Assembly (NCBI GenBank): GCA_963705525.1 | Contig: CAVPJW010000004.1 | Span: 1,240,001-1,304,000, forward strand | Length of the DNA stretch: 64,000 bases | Source: CAVPJW01 sp963705525 | Lineage (GTDB): Bacteria > Acidobacteriota > Vicinamibacteria > Vicinamibacterales > CAVPJW01 | Direction: 5' to 3' | In this document: in pieces, positions 33,897-42,699 of the stretch | How the letters are laid out: each line of letters opens with the position of its first letter | Position numbering within the stretch: the first letter of the stretch is position 1 | Program-made: the position numbers and the translations under genes | Notes under the pieces: model-generated | Told to the model about the DNA's origin: nothing | Databases searched by the model: none | The model's input: only the letters and a program-made list of their open reading frames with translations

Positions 33897-36115
33897 CAGG
33901 CTTCGAACGCGCCGGCGTGCCCCCGCGCCGAGATGCCCACATCAAAACGCTCGCGAACGCGCTTTCGCGCGCGAGACATCTCCGGAGGCGACGACAGGAT
34001 GTCGCGCAGCGCCCTTTCGGCGGCGCCGAGGTCGCCGACCGGAACGACGGCGCCGCCTCCGGTCCATTCGAGCGCCTCGCGAATGGCCCCGACGTCGGTC
34101 GCCACCACGGGCGTTCCCAGCGATTGCGATTCGAGCAGCACCAGCGGCAGGCCTTCGTATTCCGACAGAATCATCACGACGTCCGCCAGGGCCAGGATCT
34201 CGGCGGCCGGCCGGTGGAACGGCAAGCGCCGCAGGTGCGGCAGCGCCATGCTCGAGAGCTGCGCGTCGAGCCTGGACGCGAGCGGTCCATCGCCCACGAG
34301 AAGGAAGGTTGCCTCTTCGGGTCGCACGCGCGAGGCCAGGGCCAGGAAATCGAATGGCCGCTTCTGCGGATGCAGACGTCCCGCCATCACGACGACCGGG
34401 CGCCCCTCCGGCAAACGGAGCTGCTCACGAAGCTCGGCGATCCTGCTTGACGGAACGGTCTCCGGAGCGTACCGCGTGGTGTCAATCGCCGGATAGACGA
34501 GGCTGATCTTCCCCGATGCGACGCCCTTCCGTTGATAGGCCTCGATGATTCTCGGATTGGGCGCAATGTGGTGATCGAACGCGCGCACGATCTCCGGATC
34601 GTAGCGCTGGATCCAGCCCATTCGATGATCGAACACCTGATCGACCAAGTGCAGGCCGGGGAATCGCGCCTTGAGCGAGGGAACCGCATCGTAGATCCAG
34701 TTGCTGCCGTTGGCGACGAACACGGTTCCGATCTGATTGAGCGTCATGAGGCGGCTGATCGCCGAAAAGAAGAGATGCCGATCGATGATCTCGGGAAGAC
34801 AGAACACGTGTGGCGTCAATTCCAGGTAGTCGGCCACCATCGAACCGAGCGAGGCGGTCAGCGGCTCGGTCGTCGCCACAAAAAAATCGAAGCGTGGGCG
34901 CAGTCGCTTCAGCACGTCGAGCGTCTGTATTTCGGCACCACCCACCGCCAGGTACGGAAAGAGCACAAGTACGTGGTCGCGTCGAGGCGAGAACGCACTG
35001 GATGCGGCGCCCGCATCGAGCTCGCGGAGCCGATGCAGAACGCTCGCCACTGCTCGACCTGGCGGCAGGCTGAGGATGAGGGGGCCGCTCACGACTGTCC
35101 GCCGACTTGATTCTGGATTCGTACTTGGGCCGGCAAGCGTGTCGAGATTGCCCGTCCACTCAACAGGTGTCGCAACCGGCGCCGCCATCCGATGGGTCAA
35201 GAGCCGTCCCGTCACCCAGGCCGCGATCAAGTCGGGGACGCGCGATCGAGCGCCCGCAGCAACATCCACCCACGTGAGATCGTCGCCCAAGAACGAGGCG
35301 TCTCCGGTCGTCAGCACGACTTCGTGCGGCCTCTTTCCGGGCATCAGGCCGTCTCTCAGGGCCTGCTCGCCAACCTCGCTGGTTCCGAAGGCGTTGACGG
35401 CGACGTCCAGCTGCTCGCCCTCGAGTGCCATCACGTTCAGTTCGAGAAATGCTGGTGGCACCTCGTTGGCCGCCAATGTGGCCACCCAGGCATATCTGCC
35501 CAACAGCGTCGACGCAAGCGTTGCCTCGGGCTCGACGAGCCAGCGCTCATCGACAGAGTCCGGATGCCAGGCCTCGCGAGTCTCAGGATCCCAGACGACC
35601 ACCTCCAGCCGCTTCAGCGTCTGAGCTGAGATACGCTCGAGGAGATCGGCGCCATCGGACGACCGCGCAATGCTCGCATGAACGACGACCGACACGAGCG
35701 GTCCGCTCCAGTCCACGCCCGGAGCAATCGTGCGGTTGATCGCTGGAGGCGGCGCTTCGACCGGCCCGAGATCGTCGGCCGTACGTGGGCGCGGACCGTG
35801 CAAATGGTCGATCAACAGCTGCAGACGGCGGGCCAGCGACAGTCCCGGCTGCGCGGCGTCAATCGCCCCGATCTCGAGCAGCCGCCGGCGAACGGCCCCC
35901 TTGATCTGCGCCTTCTTGACGGGGAACGGCGCGCTCAGGAAGTGCCCAACGGAACGGACCAGGGAACGCGAGCGAGATGGAGAAACCGACGGCAGCGTCA
36001 GTGGACGAGCCAGGCGACCGAGACGTTCGAGCTCGAGGTGGTGGTGCGACTGGCGTGCCCGGCGAAGGGCTCTCCGGGACTCGCCGCGTGCGAGGAGTTC
36101 CAGACGATCCGACAT
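33896..36115 (-). CDS. Two-part glycosyltransferase: degenerate GT2-like region plus GT4 domain
   Basis: A 739-aa protein. Residues about 370-739 are a GT-B, family-4 glycosyltransferase: YLAVGGAEIQTLDVLKRL binds the acceptor side, MAGRLHPQKRPFDF and LLVGDGPL follow, and EYEGLPLVLLESQSLGTPVVAT carries the E-x7-E donor motif. Residues about 130-350 look like a GT2 fold (LVSVVVHASIARSSDGADLLERI, YAWVATLAANEVPP) that lacks a clear D-x-D, so it is probably non-catalytic. The ATG at 36115 is chosen over a GTG at 36133 because TATAAC lies 4 nt before it. First gene of the three-gene run. A similar two-part enzyme occurs at 57658. Confidence 0.8.
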   Translation of the reverse strand: MSDRLELLARGESRRALRRARQSHHHLELERLGRLARPLTLPSVSPSRSRSLVRSVGHFLSAPFPVKKAQIKGAVRRRLLEIGAIDAAQPGLSLARRLQLLIDHLHGPRPRTADDLGPVEAPPPAINRTIAPGVDWSGPLVSVVVHASIARSSDGADLLERISAQTLKRLEVVVWDPETREAWHPDSVDERWLVEPEATLASTLLGRYAWVATLAANEVPPAFLELNVMALEGEQLDVAVNAFGTSEVGEQALRDGLMPGKRPHEVVLTTGDASFLGDDLTWVDVAAGARSRVPDLIAAWVTGRLLTHRMAAPVATPVEWTGNLDTLAGPSTNPESSRRTVVSGPLILSLPPGRAVASVLHRLRELDAGAASSAFSPRRDHVLVLFPYLAVGGAEIQTLDVLKRLRPRFDFFVATTEPLTASLGSMVADYLELTPHVFCLPEIIDRHLFFSAISRLMTLNQIGTVFVANGSNWIYDAVPSLKARFPGLHLVDQVFDHRMGWIQRYDPEIVRAFDHHIAPNPRIIEAYQRKGVASGKISLVYPAIDTTRYAPETVPSSRIAELREQLRLPEGRPVVVMAGRLHPQKRPFDFLALASRVRPEEATFLLVGDGPLASRLDAQLSSMALPHLRRLPFHRPAAEILALADVVMILSEYEGLPLVLLESQSLGTPVVATDVGAIREALEWTGGGAVVPVGDLGAAERALRDILSSPPEMSRARKRVRERFDVGISARGHAGAFEA

Positions 36116-36119
36116 CGAC

Positions 36120-36125
36120 GTTATA
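36120..36125 (-). promoter_or_regulatory. -10-like hexamer 4 nt before a start codon
   Basis: Read on the minus strand, TATAAC is followed by GTCG and the ATG at 36115. Transcription would start inside or at the start codon, so the glycosyltransferase mRNA is predicted to be leaderless. Confidence 0.5.
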
Positions 36126-36229
36126 GAGACCACGTTCAGGACTCAGGGCGCGCAGCCGGACGGCTCGACACGTTCAGGCATTGTCGCACAAGCCTGCGAG
36201 GCGGAACGGGGACTGGAAGCTCGGCCGGT

Positions 36230-36697
36230 TCAGATCTCGAGTTGATAATCTTCGGTCCTGAACGGCGTGAACCCGCGTTTGAGGTAGTTCGGCAACGCGG
36301 ACGGATGATCGAGCGTCGAGGTGTGCAGCCAGACGCGGTCGGCGCCGCTCTCCCACGCGCGTTCGATGGCCGCGCTGAGGAGCGCCCGGCCGAGACCGCC
36401 GCCGATGAACGCCGGTCGAAGGCCAAAGTACGCGATCTCGATCGATGATCCGGTCTTGACCAGCTCGAAGTAGCCTGCAGGTTCCTGTGACGCGGACATC
36501 AGCCACACAGACAGGTCCGTGCGCCGAAGATGGGATCCGATCTGCTCATCCGTCCACTCCCGCCGGTCGATCCAGTGGTGTTGCTCACCCACCTCCCGGT
36601 AAATCTGTCGGTACAATCCAGCATCGCCTGGGACAAGCATCCGGAACGTCAGGTCACGCGAGGAAGACGCCTGGACCGGCCCAGGGTCCGACGTCAT
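36230..36697 (-). CDS. GNAT family N-acetyltransferase
   Basis: A 155-aa acetyl-CoA-dependent transferase. The GNAT core is visible: FRMLVPGDAGLYRQIY, AGYFELVKTGSSIEIAYFGLRPAFIGGGLGRALLSAAIERAW, where the G-x-G-x-G-like GGGLGRALL is the acetyl-CoA pyrophosphate loop, then LHTSTLDHPSALPNYLKRGF. The substrate is unknown. The ATG at 36697 starts just before the core; the frame is open further upstream but compositionally poor. It lies 52 bp downstream of the BRCT-MerR-TPR gene on the same strand. Confidence 0.85.
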   Translation of the reverse strand: MTSDPGPVQASSSRDLTFRMLVPGDAGLYRQIYREVGEQHHWIDRREWTDEQIGSHLRRTDLSVWLMSASQEPAGYFELVKTGSSIEIAYFGLRPAFIGGGLGRALLSAAIERAWESGADRVWLHTSTLDHPSALPNYLKRGFTPFRTEDYQLEI

Positions 36698-36749
36698 TTC
36701 GAGGTACGTGCGGGTCGCAGAAAGCCGCAAGACGACGCGTCTCCTGACC

Positions 36750-37913
36750 TTACTCGCTGAATTCTCGGGCGAGATCGACCCACTCGCCGTTCGGGGCGAG
36801 CTGCTGGTAGGTGTGCCAGTGCGGACGCGCATCGTGCGACTGGCCCATGTTCTCGAGCGTCACGGCGAGATAAAAGTGCGCGTCCGCGTATTGCGGATTG
36901 AGCTCGAGGGCGTCTTTGTAACACCGTGCGGCTTCGGCGTACCGGCCGAGATCGTGGTAGACGTTGCCCAGGTTGAAATGCGCTTCGAAGAAGGCCGGCT
37001 CGAGATCGATGGCGCGCTCGTACAGCGCCTGCGCCTCGGCCAGCTCATCGCGCGCGTAGTGGATGTTGGCCAGGTTGATGACGGCCGCGACGAGATAGGG
37101 ATCGATCTCGAGCGCCTGCCGGTAGGACGCGGCGGCCAATTCCTGGTACTCCGCGCCGCGCTCGTCCAGGCGCGAGCCTTCGAGGAAGCATTCCTCGGCC
37201 GCTTTCGCGGCGGAGAATTGCCTCGTCACCGACTCGGGCGGCGGAACCGGGATCGGGCGGGCGCCCTGCGACAGTTTCGACCGCCGCAGTTGAATGATGC
37301 GAGCCGGCTCGGCATCCAGCCTGAAATTGAAGGCCAGCTGTCCGTTCCGCGAAGCGGTCAACGAGCGGAGAACGGCCCGGAACGGCGCCCCCTGCTCGAG
37401 CTCGGCGCTCGCCTGTCGGATGACCACCAGGTCCGCGAAATTCACATACTTGTCGTTCGCCGTCCGGACGACCGGCTGGATGAGCCCGAACTTCTGCAGG
37501 TAACGAAGGTGATCTTCGCGGATGTTCAGATACTTGGCGAGCACATCGCGGAGGGGATAGTACTGCTGCTTGAGCGCCGCTGGCGACGGCAGGCCCGCCA
37601 GCTCGCAAAACTGATCCTCATTCACGATGCGAATCGATCCCGTGCCTTTCAGGTTGATCTCCTCCGCCCCTCGGATCTCGACGCCCGGGTCGTCGTCCGA
37701 ACGCCCGGCCGGATCAACGCCGCCAGTCACCACCGGGATTCGCTCACGCGCCATCACGACGATCGTCGTCATCGGCGTGATGCGATCCGAGGTCACACCG
37801 CCGAGACGCGCGACCAGCGCCTGCGCTTCCCTGCGACCAAGCGACGAAAGCTTTCCTATGAAGACGACGTGCTGGCCGGTGAGGAAATCGGTAGCTGGGG
37901 TGACCGCGGACAT
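36750..37913 (-). CDS. BRCT-like, MerR-like HTH and TPR fusion protein
   Basis: A 387-aa protein. Residues about 10-55 resemble a BRCT domain as in DNA ligase (FLTGQHVVFIGKLSSLGRREAQALVARLGG and TTIVVMA). Residues about 120-185 resemble a MerR-type winged helix (YPLRDVLAKYLNIREDHLRYLQKFGLI, FADLVVIRQASAELEQG). The C-terminal third has at least three TPR repeats (AAASYRQALEIDPYLVAAVINLANIHYARDE, YERAIDLEPAFFEAHFNLGNVYHDLG, YKDALELNPQYADAHFYLAVTLENMG). These suggest a DNA-linked or transcriptional adaptor. I know no characterised protein of this design. The ATG at 37913 starts MSAVTPATD; an open frame upstream looks non-coding. Confidence 0.72.
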   Translation of the reverse strand: MSAVTPATDFLTGQHVVFIGKLSSLGRREAQALVARLGGVTSDRITPMTTIVVMARERIPVVTGGVDPAGRSDDDPGVEIRGAEEINLKGTGSIRIVNEDQFCELAGLPSPAALKQQYYPLRDVLAKYLNIREDHLRYLQKFGLIQPVVRTANDKYVNFADLVVIRQASAELEQGAPFRAVLRSLTASRNGQLAFNFRLDAEPARIIQLRRSKLSQGARPIPVPPPESVTRQFSAAKAAEECFLEGSRLDERGAEYQELAAASYRQALEIDPYLVAAVINLANIHYARDELAEAQALYERAIDLEPAFFEAHFNLGNVYHDLGRYAEAARCYKDALELNPQYADAHFYLAVTLENMGQSHDARPHWHTYQQLAPNGEWVDLAREFSE

Positions 37914-38017
37914 CCGACCCAATGAATCAGCCGCCGGCAAACACCAAGCGGTTCGATCGACGGAGTGCGCTCGGCACACGATGAATGAGAAGGTAGACGG
38001 TTGTCAACCCAAAATCG

Positions 38018-38023
38018 TATAAG
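38018..38023 (+). promoter_or_regulatory. -10-like hexamer upstream of glucokinase
   Basis: TATAAG, 12 nt before the ATG at 38036, in a 122-bp gap between divergent genes. The upstream context GTTGTCAACCC lies too close for a standard -35 box. Confidence 0.35.
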
Positions 38024-38035
38024 GTTCAAGCAACA

Positions 38036-39019
38036 ATGATCCTCGCCGGTGATGTCGGCGGCACCAATACCATCCTCGGACTCTTCGAGCCCGCCGCCGC
38101 TCGGCCGCAGCCAGTCGGCATCCAGGCATTCCGATCGGCCGACTTCGGAAGTTTTCTCGACCTCCTCACCGACTTCCTCAGCCGTCAGCCGCCGTCCGAC
38201 CGCTCGCTCGCCGCCGCGTGCTTCGGCGTCGCCGGGCCCGTGGTCGAAGGTCGCGCTCAGCTCACCAACGTCGCATGGATCATCGATGCGGGCGAGATCG
38301 CGGCGGCGCTTCGAATCGCCCGCGTGTCAGTCATCAACGATCTTCAGGCGTGGGCGACGGTGGTTCCGGCCCTCGGGCGCGACGAGGTCGACGTGCTGCA
38401 GGAAGGCGACCTCGACGAGACCGGGAATTGCGCGTTGATCGCAGCCGGAACCGGACTGGGCGAGGCGCTGCTGCACAACATCGACGGCCGGCTGATCCCG
38501 TCGGCCTCCGAGGGTGGACACGCCGACTTCGCGGCAAGGACGCCAGAGGAGGTAAAGCTCGCCGCAGCGTTGACGGCATGGTACGGCCGCGCGCGCTACG
38601 AAGACGTGCTGTCCGGAAGAGGGCTGTTGAATATTTATCGCGTGGTTCACGACGGCCGCGACTGCCCTCCCGTGCCATTCCCCCATGACGCACGTACCAC
38701 CCCTCCCCTGATCTCGCAGGCGGCGTTCGGTGGGCTGTGCGCGAAGTGTGTCGAAGCGCTTCGCATGTTCGTCTCGGCCTACGGCGCCGAGGCCGGCAAC
38801 CTGGCGCTGCGATCGGTGGCGACCGGAGGGCTCTACGTCGGGGGAGGCATCGCCGTCAGAATCCTGTCGGCGATCAAGAACGGCGAGTTCATGAAAGCAT
38901 TTCTGGCCAAGGCGCCGATGACCGAGCTCGTCTCGAGAATCCCGGTGTCGGTCATCCTCGATCCGCGAGCCGGACTGGTGGGTGCGGCCGTCCATGCGGC
39001 CAGCACATTGGCGGTCTGA
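38036..39019 (+). CDS. glk: Glucokinase (ROK-unrelated Glk family)
   Basis: A 327-aa cytoplasmic enzyme that would phosphorylate glucose with ATP at the head of glycolysis. The N-terminal phosphate loop is LAGDVGGTNTILGLF; the catalytic base lies in INDLQAWA; ATP contacts are in ALIAAGTGLGEALLH and in GGLYVGGGIA; SEGGHADFA and the ICPPVPFP-like stretch match E. coli Glk. The whole length fits the Glk family and lacks the ROK cysteine cluster. The ATG at 38036 is preceded by a short AT-rich leader. It is convergent with the kinase-TPR gene. Confidence 0.92.
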   Translation: MILAGDVGGTNTILGLFEPAAARPQPVGIQAFRSADFGSFLDLLTDFLSRQPPSDRSLAAACFGVAGPVVEGRAQLTNVAWIIDAGEIAAALRIARVSVINDLQAWATVVPALGRDEVDVLQEGDLDETGNCALIAAGTGLGEALLHNIDGRLIPSASEGGHADFAARTPEEVKLAAALTAWYGRARYEDVLSGRGLLNIYRVVHDGRDCPPVPFPHDARTTPPLISQAAFGGLCAKCVEALRMFVSAYGAEAGNLALRSVATGGLYVGGGIAVRILSAIKNGEFMKAFLAKAPMTELVSRIPVSVILDPRAGLVGAAVHAASTLAV

Positions 39020-39051
39020 CGACCGAGCCGCGTACCACGGCGGGATACGAG

Positions 39052-41420
39052 TCAGCCGTTGAGGATCGACTGGAAGTCTGGCCGGTCCCGAATGCCTTCG
39101 AAATCGGGATCGATGGAGGCGCGGCGACGCGTCAGCGCCGGCAGGAACGAGGCGACTTCACTCAAATAGCGCACCGCGCGATCGGGATCCTGGTTCAGCG
39201 CGTACGCGCAGGCGACGTAGTACTTGGTGAACGGATCGTCCGCCCCCCTCGCCACTCGCGCGTCGAAGAGCTGAATTGCGCGGCCAAACTGCTCACCGGC
39301 TTCGACCGAGCTGCCGTTTCTCAGATACGCGGCTCCGAGCTTCTGTGACAGCTCGATCGACGTCCGCTCGCGAAGGGCATGGTCGGTTGAGGCGAGGAAC
39401 AGCATCTCTCGCTGGTATTCCTGGATCGCCTCGTCGAACTCATGCCGCAGGTAGTGCAGGTAGCCCATGTGCTTGTGGGCTCCCACCACAATCAGACCCT
39501 CGGTGCCGGAGGCGTATCGCTCCTGAAGCTCGATGGCGCGCCGACAGCTGACCTCGGCACGGTCGTAGTCTCCGAGCAGCATGTAGAGGAGCGCGAGCTG
39601 CAGCTGCGCATAGCCGGCTTCCGGGTTGAGCGACAGAACGCGTTCGAACTCCGGTATGGCGTCTTCGAAGCGGCCCTGCAGCCAGTTGGCGCGTGCGAGC
39701 GTCGAGCGCGCGCTGGCATCATCCGGTTCGAGCTCGATGGCTCGGCGGATTGGGGGAATGGCTTCTGCGTACCGATGCATCTCGAGCAGCGTCGAGCCAA
39801 GAAGCCGATGCGCCGCCGCAAGCTTCGGATTGATCTCAATCGCCCGCCGCTCGTACATCAGCGCCTTCTCGAGAAGCTCGGGCATGCTGAAAAACGCGCC
39901 CTTGAGGCCGTAGGTGTCGCCGAGCTGTGCCCACGCGCTCGCGTAGTTCGGATCGTGCTCGGTCGCCTTCTCGAACCAGTAGATGGCCCGATCCAGCGAA
40001 TCGCGCGATCCCAGGCGAAGCATCATCATGCCGCGTGCATACGCTTCATAGGCTTCGACCGAGCTCGTCTCGTTGCGCCCTATCTCGGCGATCTCGGAGC
40101 GATTGAGCTCGAGGTTCAATCCCTGACTGAGCTCGTACACGATCCGATCCTGCAGATCGAAAATCTCCGCTGTCTTCCCGTCGATCTTCATCGTCTTGAG
40201 CAGGGTGCCCGTCTGGACGTCGACCAGTCTCGCGGTGATCCGAATGGATTCGCCGAAGCGCTGATAGCCGCCGGCCACGATCCAGGTCGCTCCCAGATCC
40301 CGGCCCAGCTCAATCGCAAACCGTTCGTCGGCGCCGGCGCCTTCCGCAGGGGCGAGATTCCGCAGCGCGTCGAAGATGCGTTCCCGGCCGATGACCGACA
40401 GGCCCTGGACGTTCTTCAAGTCGGCCATGAGCGTCTCGGCAATGCCCGATCCGATCCATTCATCGGCGGGCTCCTTGCGGATGTTCGTAAACGCGATGAC
40501 GGCGATTGAATTGTCCAGCCGCGGCGACGGCGACGCTCCCCAAGCGACCCGGCTTCGAGGCCGATGCGCACACGCCGCAGATCGATATAGAGATCTCTCG
40601 CGGTCTGGTAGCGGAGCTCCGGCGCCTTCTCCAGCGCCTTGCGGATGATGATCTCGAGCTCGGCCGGGACGCCGAACACGAACCGCGCGAGCGGCGGCGC
40701 CGGCTGGTGGAGCACCTGATCGATGACCGCCGTGAAACTGTCGCCGACAAACGGCAATCGCCCGGCGATCATCTCGAAGATGACGACGCCCAGCGAAAAA
40801 ATGTCCGACCGGTGATCGGCGGTCCTCGCCAGCGCCTGTTCAGGCGACATGTACGACACCGTGCCGAGCACCATGCCGGGCGCCGTCTCGAACGGCGTGG
40901 TCACCGTGGTCGCCTGCGGCGCATCCGAATCGAACGGCGTGTGACGCCCGCGGACGAATCGCGCCAGCCCGAAGTCGAGCACCTTGGCCTGCCCCTTCGG
41001 CGTCACGATGATGTTGGCGCTCTTGATGTCGCGGTGAATGACCCCTCGTGCGTGCGCCTCGTCGAGCGCGTCGGCGACCTGAAGCGCGATGTCGAGCGAT
41101 TCGTTGACCGGCACAGGCCCGCGTTCGATCCTCTTGGACAGCACCTCCCCTTCCACGTACTCCATGACGATGAAGAAGGCGCCGTCCTGCTCGCCTATGT
41201 CATAGATGGCCGCGATGTTCGACGAGTGAAGCGACGAGGCGGCACGTGCCTCGTCGAGGAACCGCTGCCGTCTGGCGGGGTCGTTCTCCACGGTCGCGGG
41301 GAGCACCTTCAGCGCGACCGGTCTGCCAAGTCGCATGTCCTCTGCGAGATACACCTCGCCCATTCCGCCGGCGCCGAGGCGATCGCCAATCTTGTAGTGC
41401 TGGATAACGGTGCCGATCAT
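39052..41420 (-). pseudogene. Ser/Thr kinase - TolB/FlgO-like - TPR protein, interrupted by one apparent frameshift
   Basis: As read, a complete kinase (GAGGMGEVY, VALKVLP, HRDIKSANI, DFGLARF, GTVSYMSPEQ) ends in basic residues near 40540. The next frame reads LDNSIAVIAFTNI, then GIAETLMADLKNVQGLSVIG, TWIVAGGYQRFGESIRI and at least seven TPRs to residue about 790. One base missing between about 40517 and 40545 in the run of cgc repeats would join them. The restored protein phosphorylates unknown Ser/Thr targets and uses TPRs for partner binding; the middle domain is also in the kinase at the window start. Start at ATG 41420 (MIGTVIQHYKIG); ATGs at 41450 and 41456 are possible. Decay or sequencing error is undecided. 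Confidence 0.8.
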
Positions 41421-41559
41421 GCGGCCGGTTGCCGCACCGGCAAGGAACATCTCCATCCTGAAGTGAGACGCGCAGGATGACCCCTGAGATCCTGCTGAAG
41501 GTGCGGCACTGGTGTACATACTCTACCGCAGCCGGTTGCAGGGCGATGCGCCGCGAGGT

Positions 41560-42699
41560 TCAGCGAAGGATCCGCTCGAAAAACGCGACGGCCCGGTCGT
41601 CATGCGACTGGCCGAGCCAGAACATGGCTTGCTTTCGAACGGCAGGATTCGGACTCGTCTGGGCCACGCGAATAAGGAGGGGAACGCCTTCGTCCTCCGG
41701 GAGTTGCGTGAGCGCGAAGACCGCTTTCTTCTTGACCTCAGTCTCTGGATCACGGTCGATTGCGTCGGTGATGGCGCGCTGAGCCTGCGCGCCCGCCTTT
41801 TGCGCGAGCCAGAAGAGCGCCTGGCCGCGAACACGGCCGCTCGCATCGTTCTTCGCCGCCTCAATGAGTCGCGGCACGGCCCCGGCCTCGCGGCTGACGA
41901 ATAGCCCAAACGTTGCCGCGTCACGGACTTCCAGCGACGGATCGCCGTCGAGGACGCGATCGAGTTCGTCGAGCCCGAATCGCCCGCGCACGCTGCCGAG
42001 CCAGAATGTCGCGTGCTTTCGCATCGACACTGGCTGGCCCGGGTCGAGAAGCCGAACGAGCGCCTGCTCGGCTTCGACGCCGGCGTGGAGCGAAATGGCG
42101 CCGACGGCCTGGCGACCAAGGTCCGCGTCCCCATCGCCCGAGTCGGGGATCCCAGAGTCGCGCGTGACCAAACCCATCAGGAATGCGATGCTCGCGGAAG
42201 GTTGCACATCGACGAGCCAGTCAATCGGCATGCCATTTCCATCGATCTCGCAATCGTCGGAGAGCGTGCGAATCTTCTGGATCGCGCCCGCATCGACTCG
42301 AAGGAAGACAAAAAGCGATCCGCCCGATTCGAGAGAAACGGGCCGATCGGAATTCACGGGCCTCGCTGCCCGGCCTTCGTCCTCCAGCTGACTCCCGCAA
42401 CAGCCAGCGTCGTTCCACGATCGCCCGTCTCCACCGCAACGCGATTGTTCGGCGGTCGGAACCATCGGTACGGCCCATCCGATCCATCCCGGCGATTGGC
42501 GGCGCCTTGCCAGACCGCGGACAATGGCGCCAAGATCGCCGCTCCCGCTCGTGCGGACGATCTGCGCGTTCGACAAACGCGGCGTCGCCGCAGAAACAGT
42601 CGGGGCGGGTGGTGGCGCCTGAGCGATCGCGTGGCCGAATCCCTCACTAACCAGCAGAGAGGTCGTCACGACCAGGACGAGCTTGAGCCGACGGATCAT
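41560..42699 (-). CDS. Exported HEAT-repeat protein
   Basis: A 379-aa protein with a signal peptide (KLVLVVTTSLLVSEGFGHAIAQA, residues about 6-28). After a low-complexity stretch there are HEAT-like repeats at about 200-379, with the A/D-pattern VSMRKHATFWLGSVRGRFGLDELDRVLD, EVRDAATFGLFVSREAGAVPRLIEA, RGQALFWLAQKAG and VRKQAMFWLGQS. Such scaffolds bind proteins. The last base pairs overlap the ATG of the same-strand neighbour upstream by four bases (ATGA). It is the final gene of the ECF sigma operon. Confidence 0.82.
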   Translation of the reverse strand: MIRRLKLVLVVTTSLLVSEGFGHAIAQAPPPAPTVSAATPRLSNAQIVRTSGSGDLGAIVRGLARRRQSPGWIGWAVPMVPTAEQSRCGGDGRSWNDAGCCGSQLEDEGRAARPVNSDRPVSLESGGSLFVFLRVDAGAIQKIRTLSDDCEIDGNGMPIDWLVDVQPSASIAFLMGLVTRDSGIPDSGDGDADLGRQAVGAISLHAGVEAEQALVRLLDPGQPVSMRKHATFWLGSVRGRFGLDELDRVLDGDPSLEVRDAATFGLFVSREAGAVPRLIEAAKNDASGRVRGQALFWLAQKAGAQAQRAITDAIDRDPETEVKKKAVFALTQLPEDEGVPLLIRVAQTSPNPAVRKQAMFWLGQSHDDRAVAFFERILR

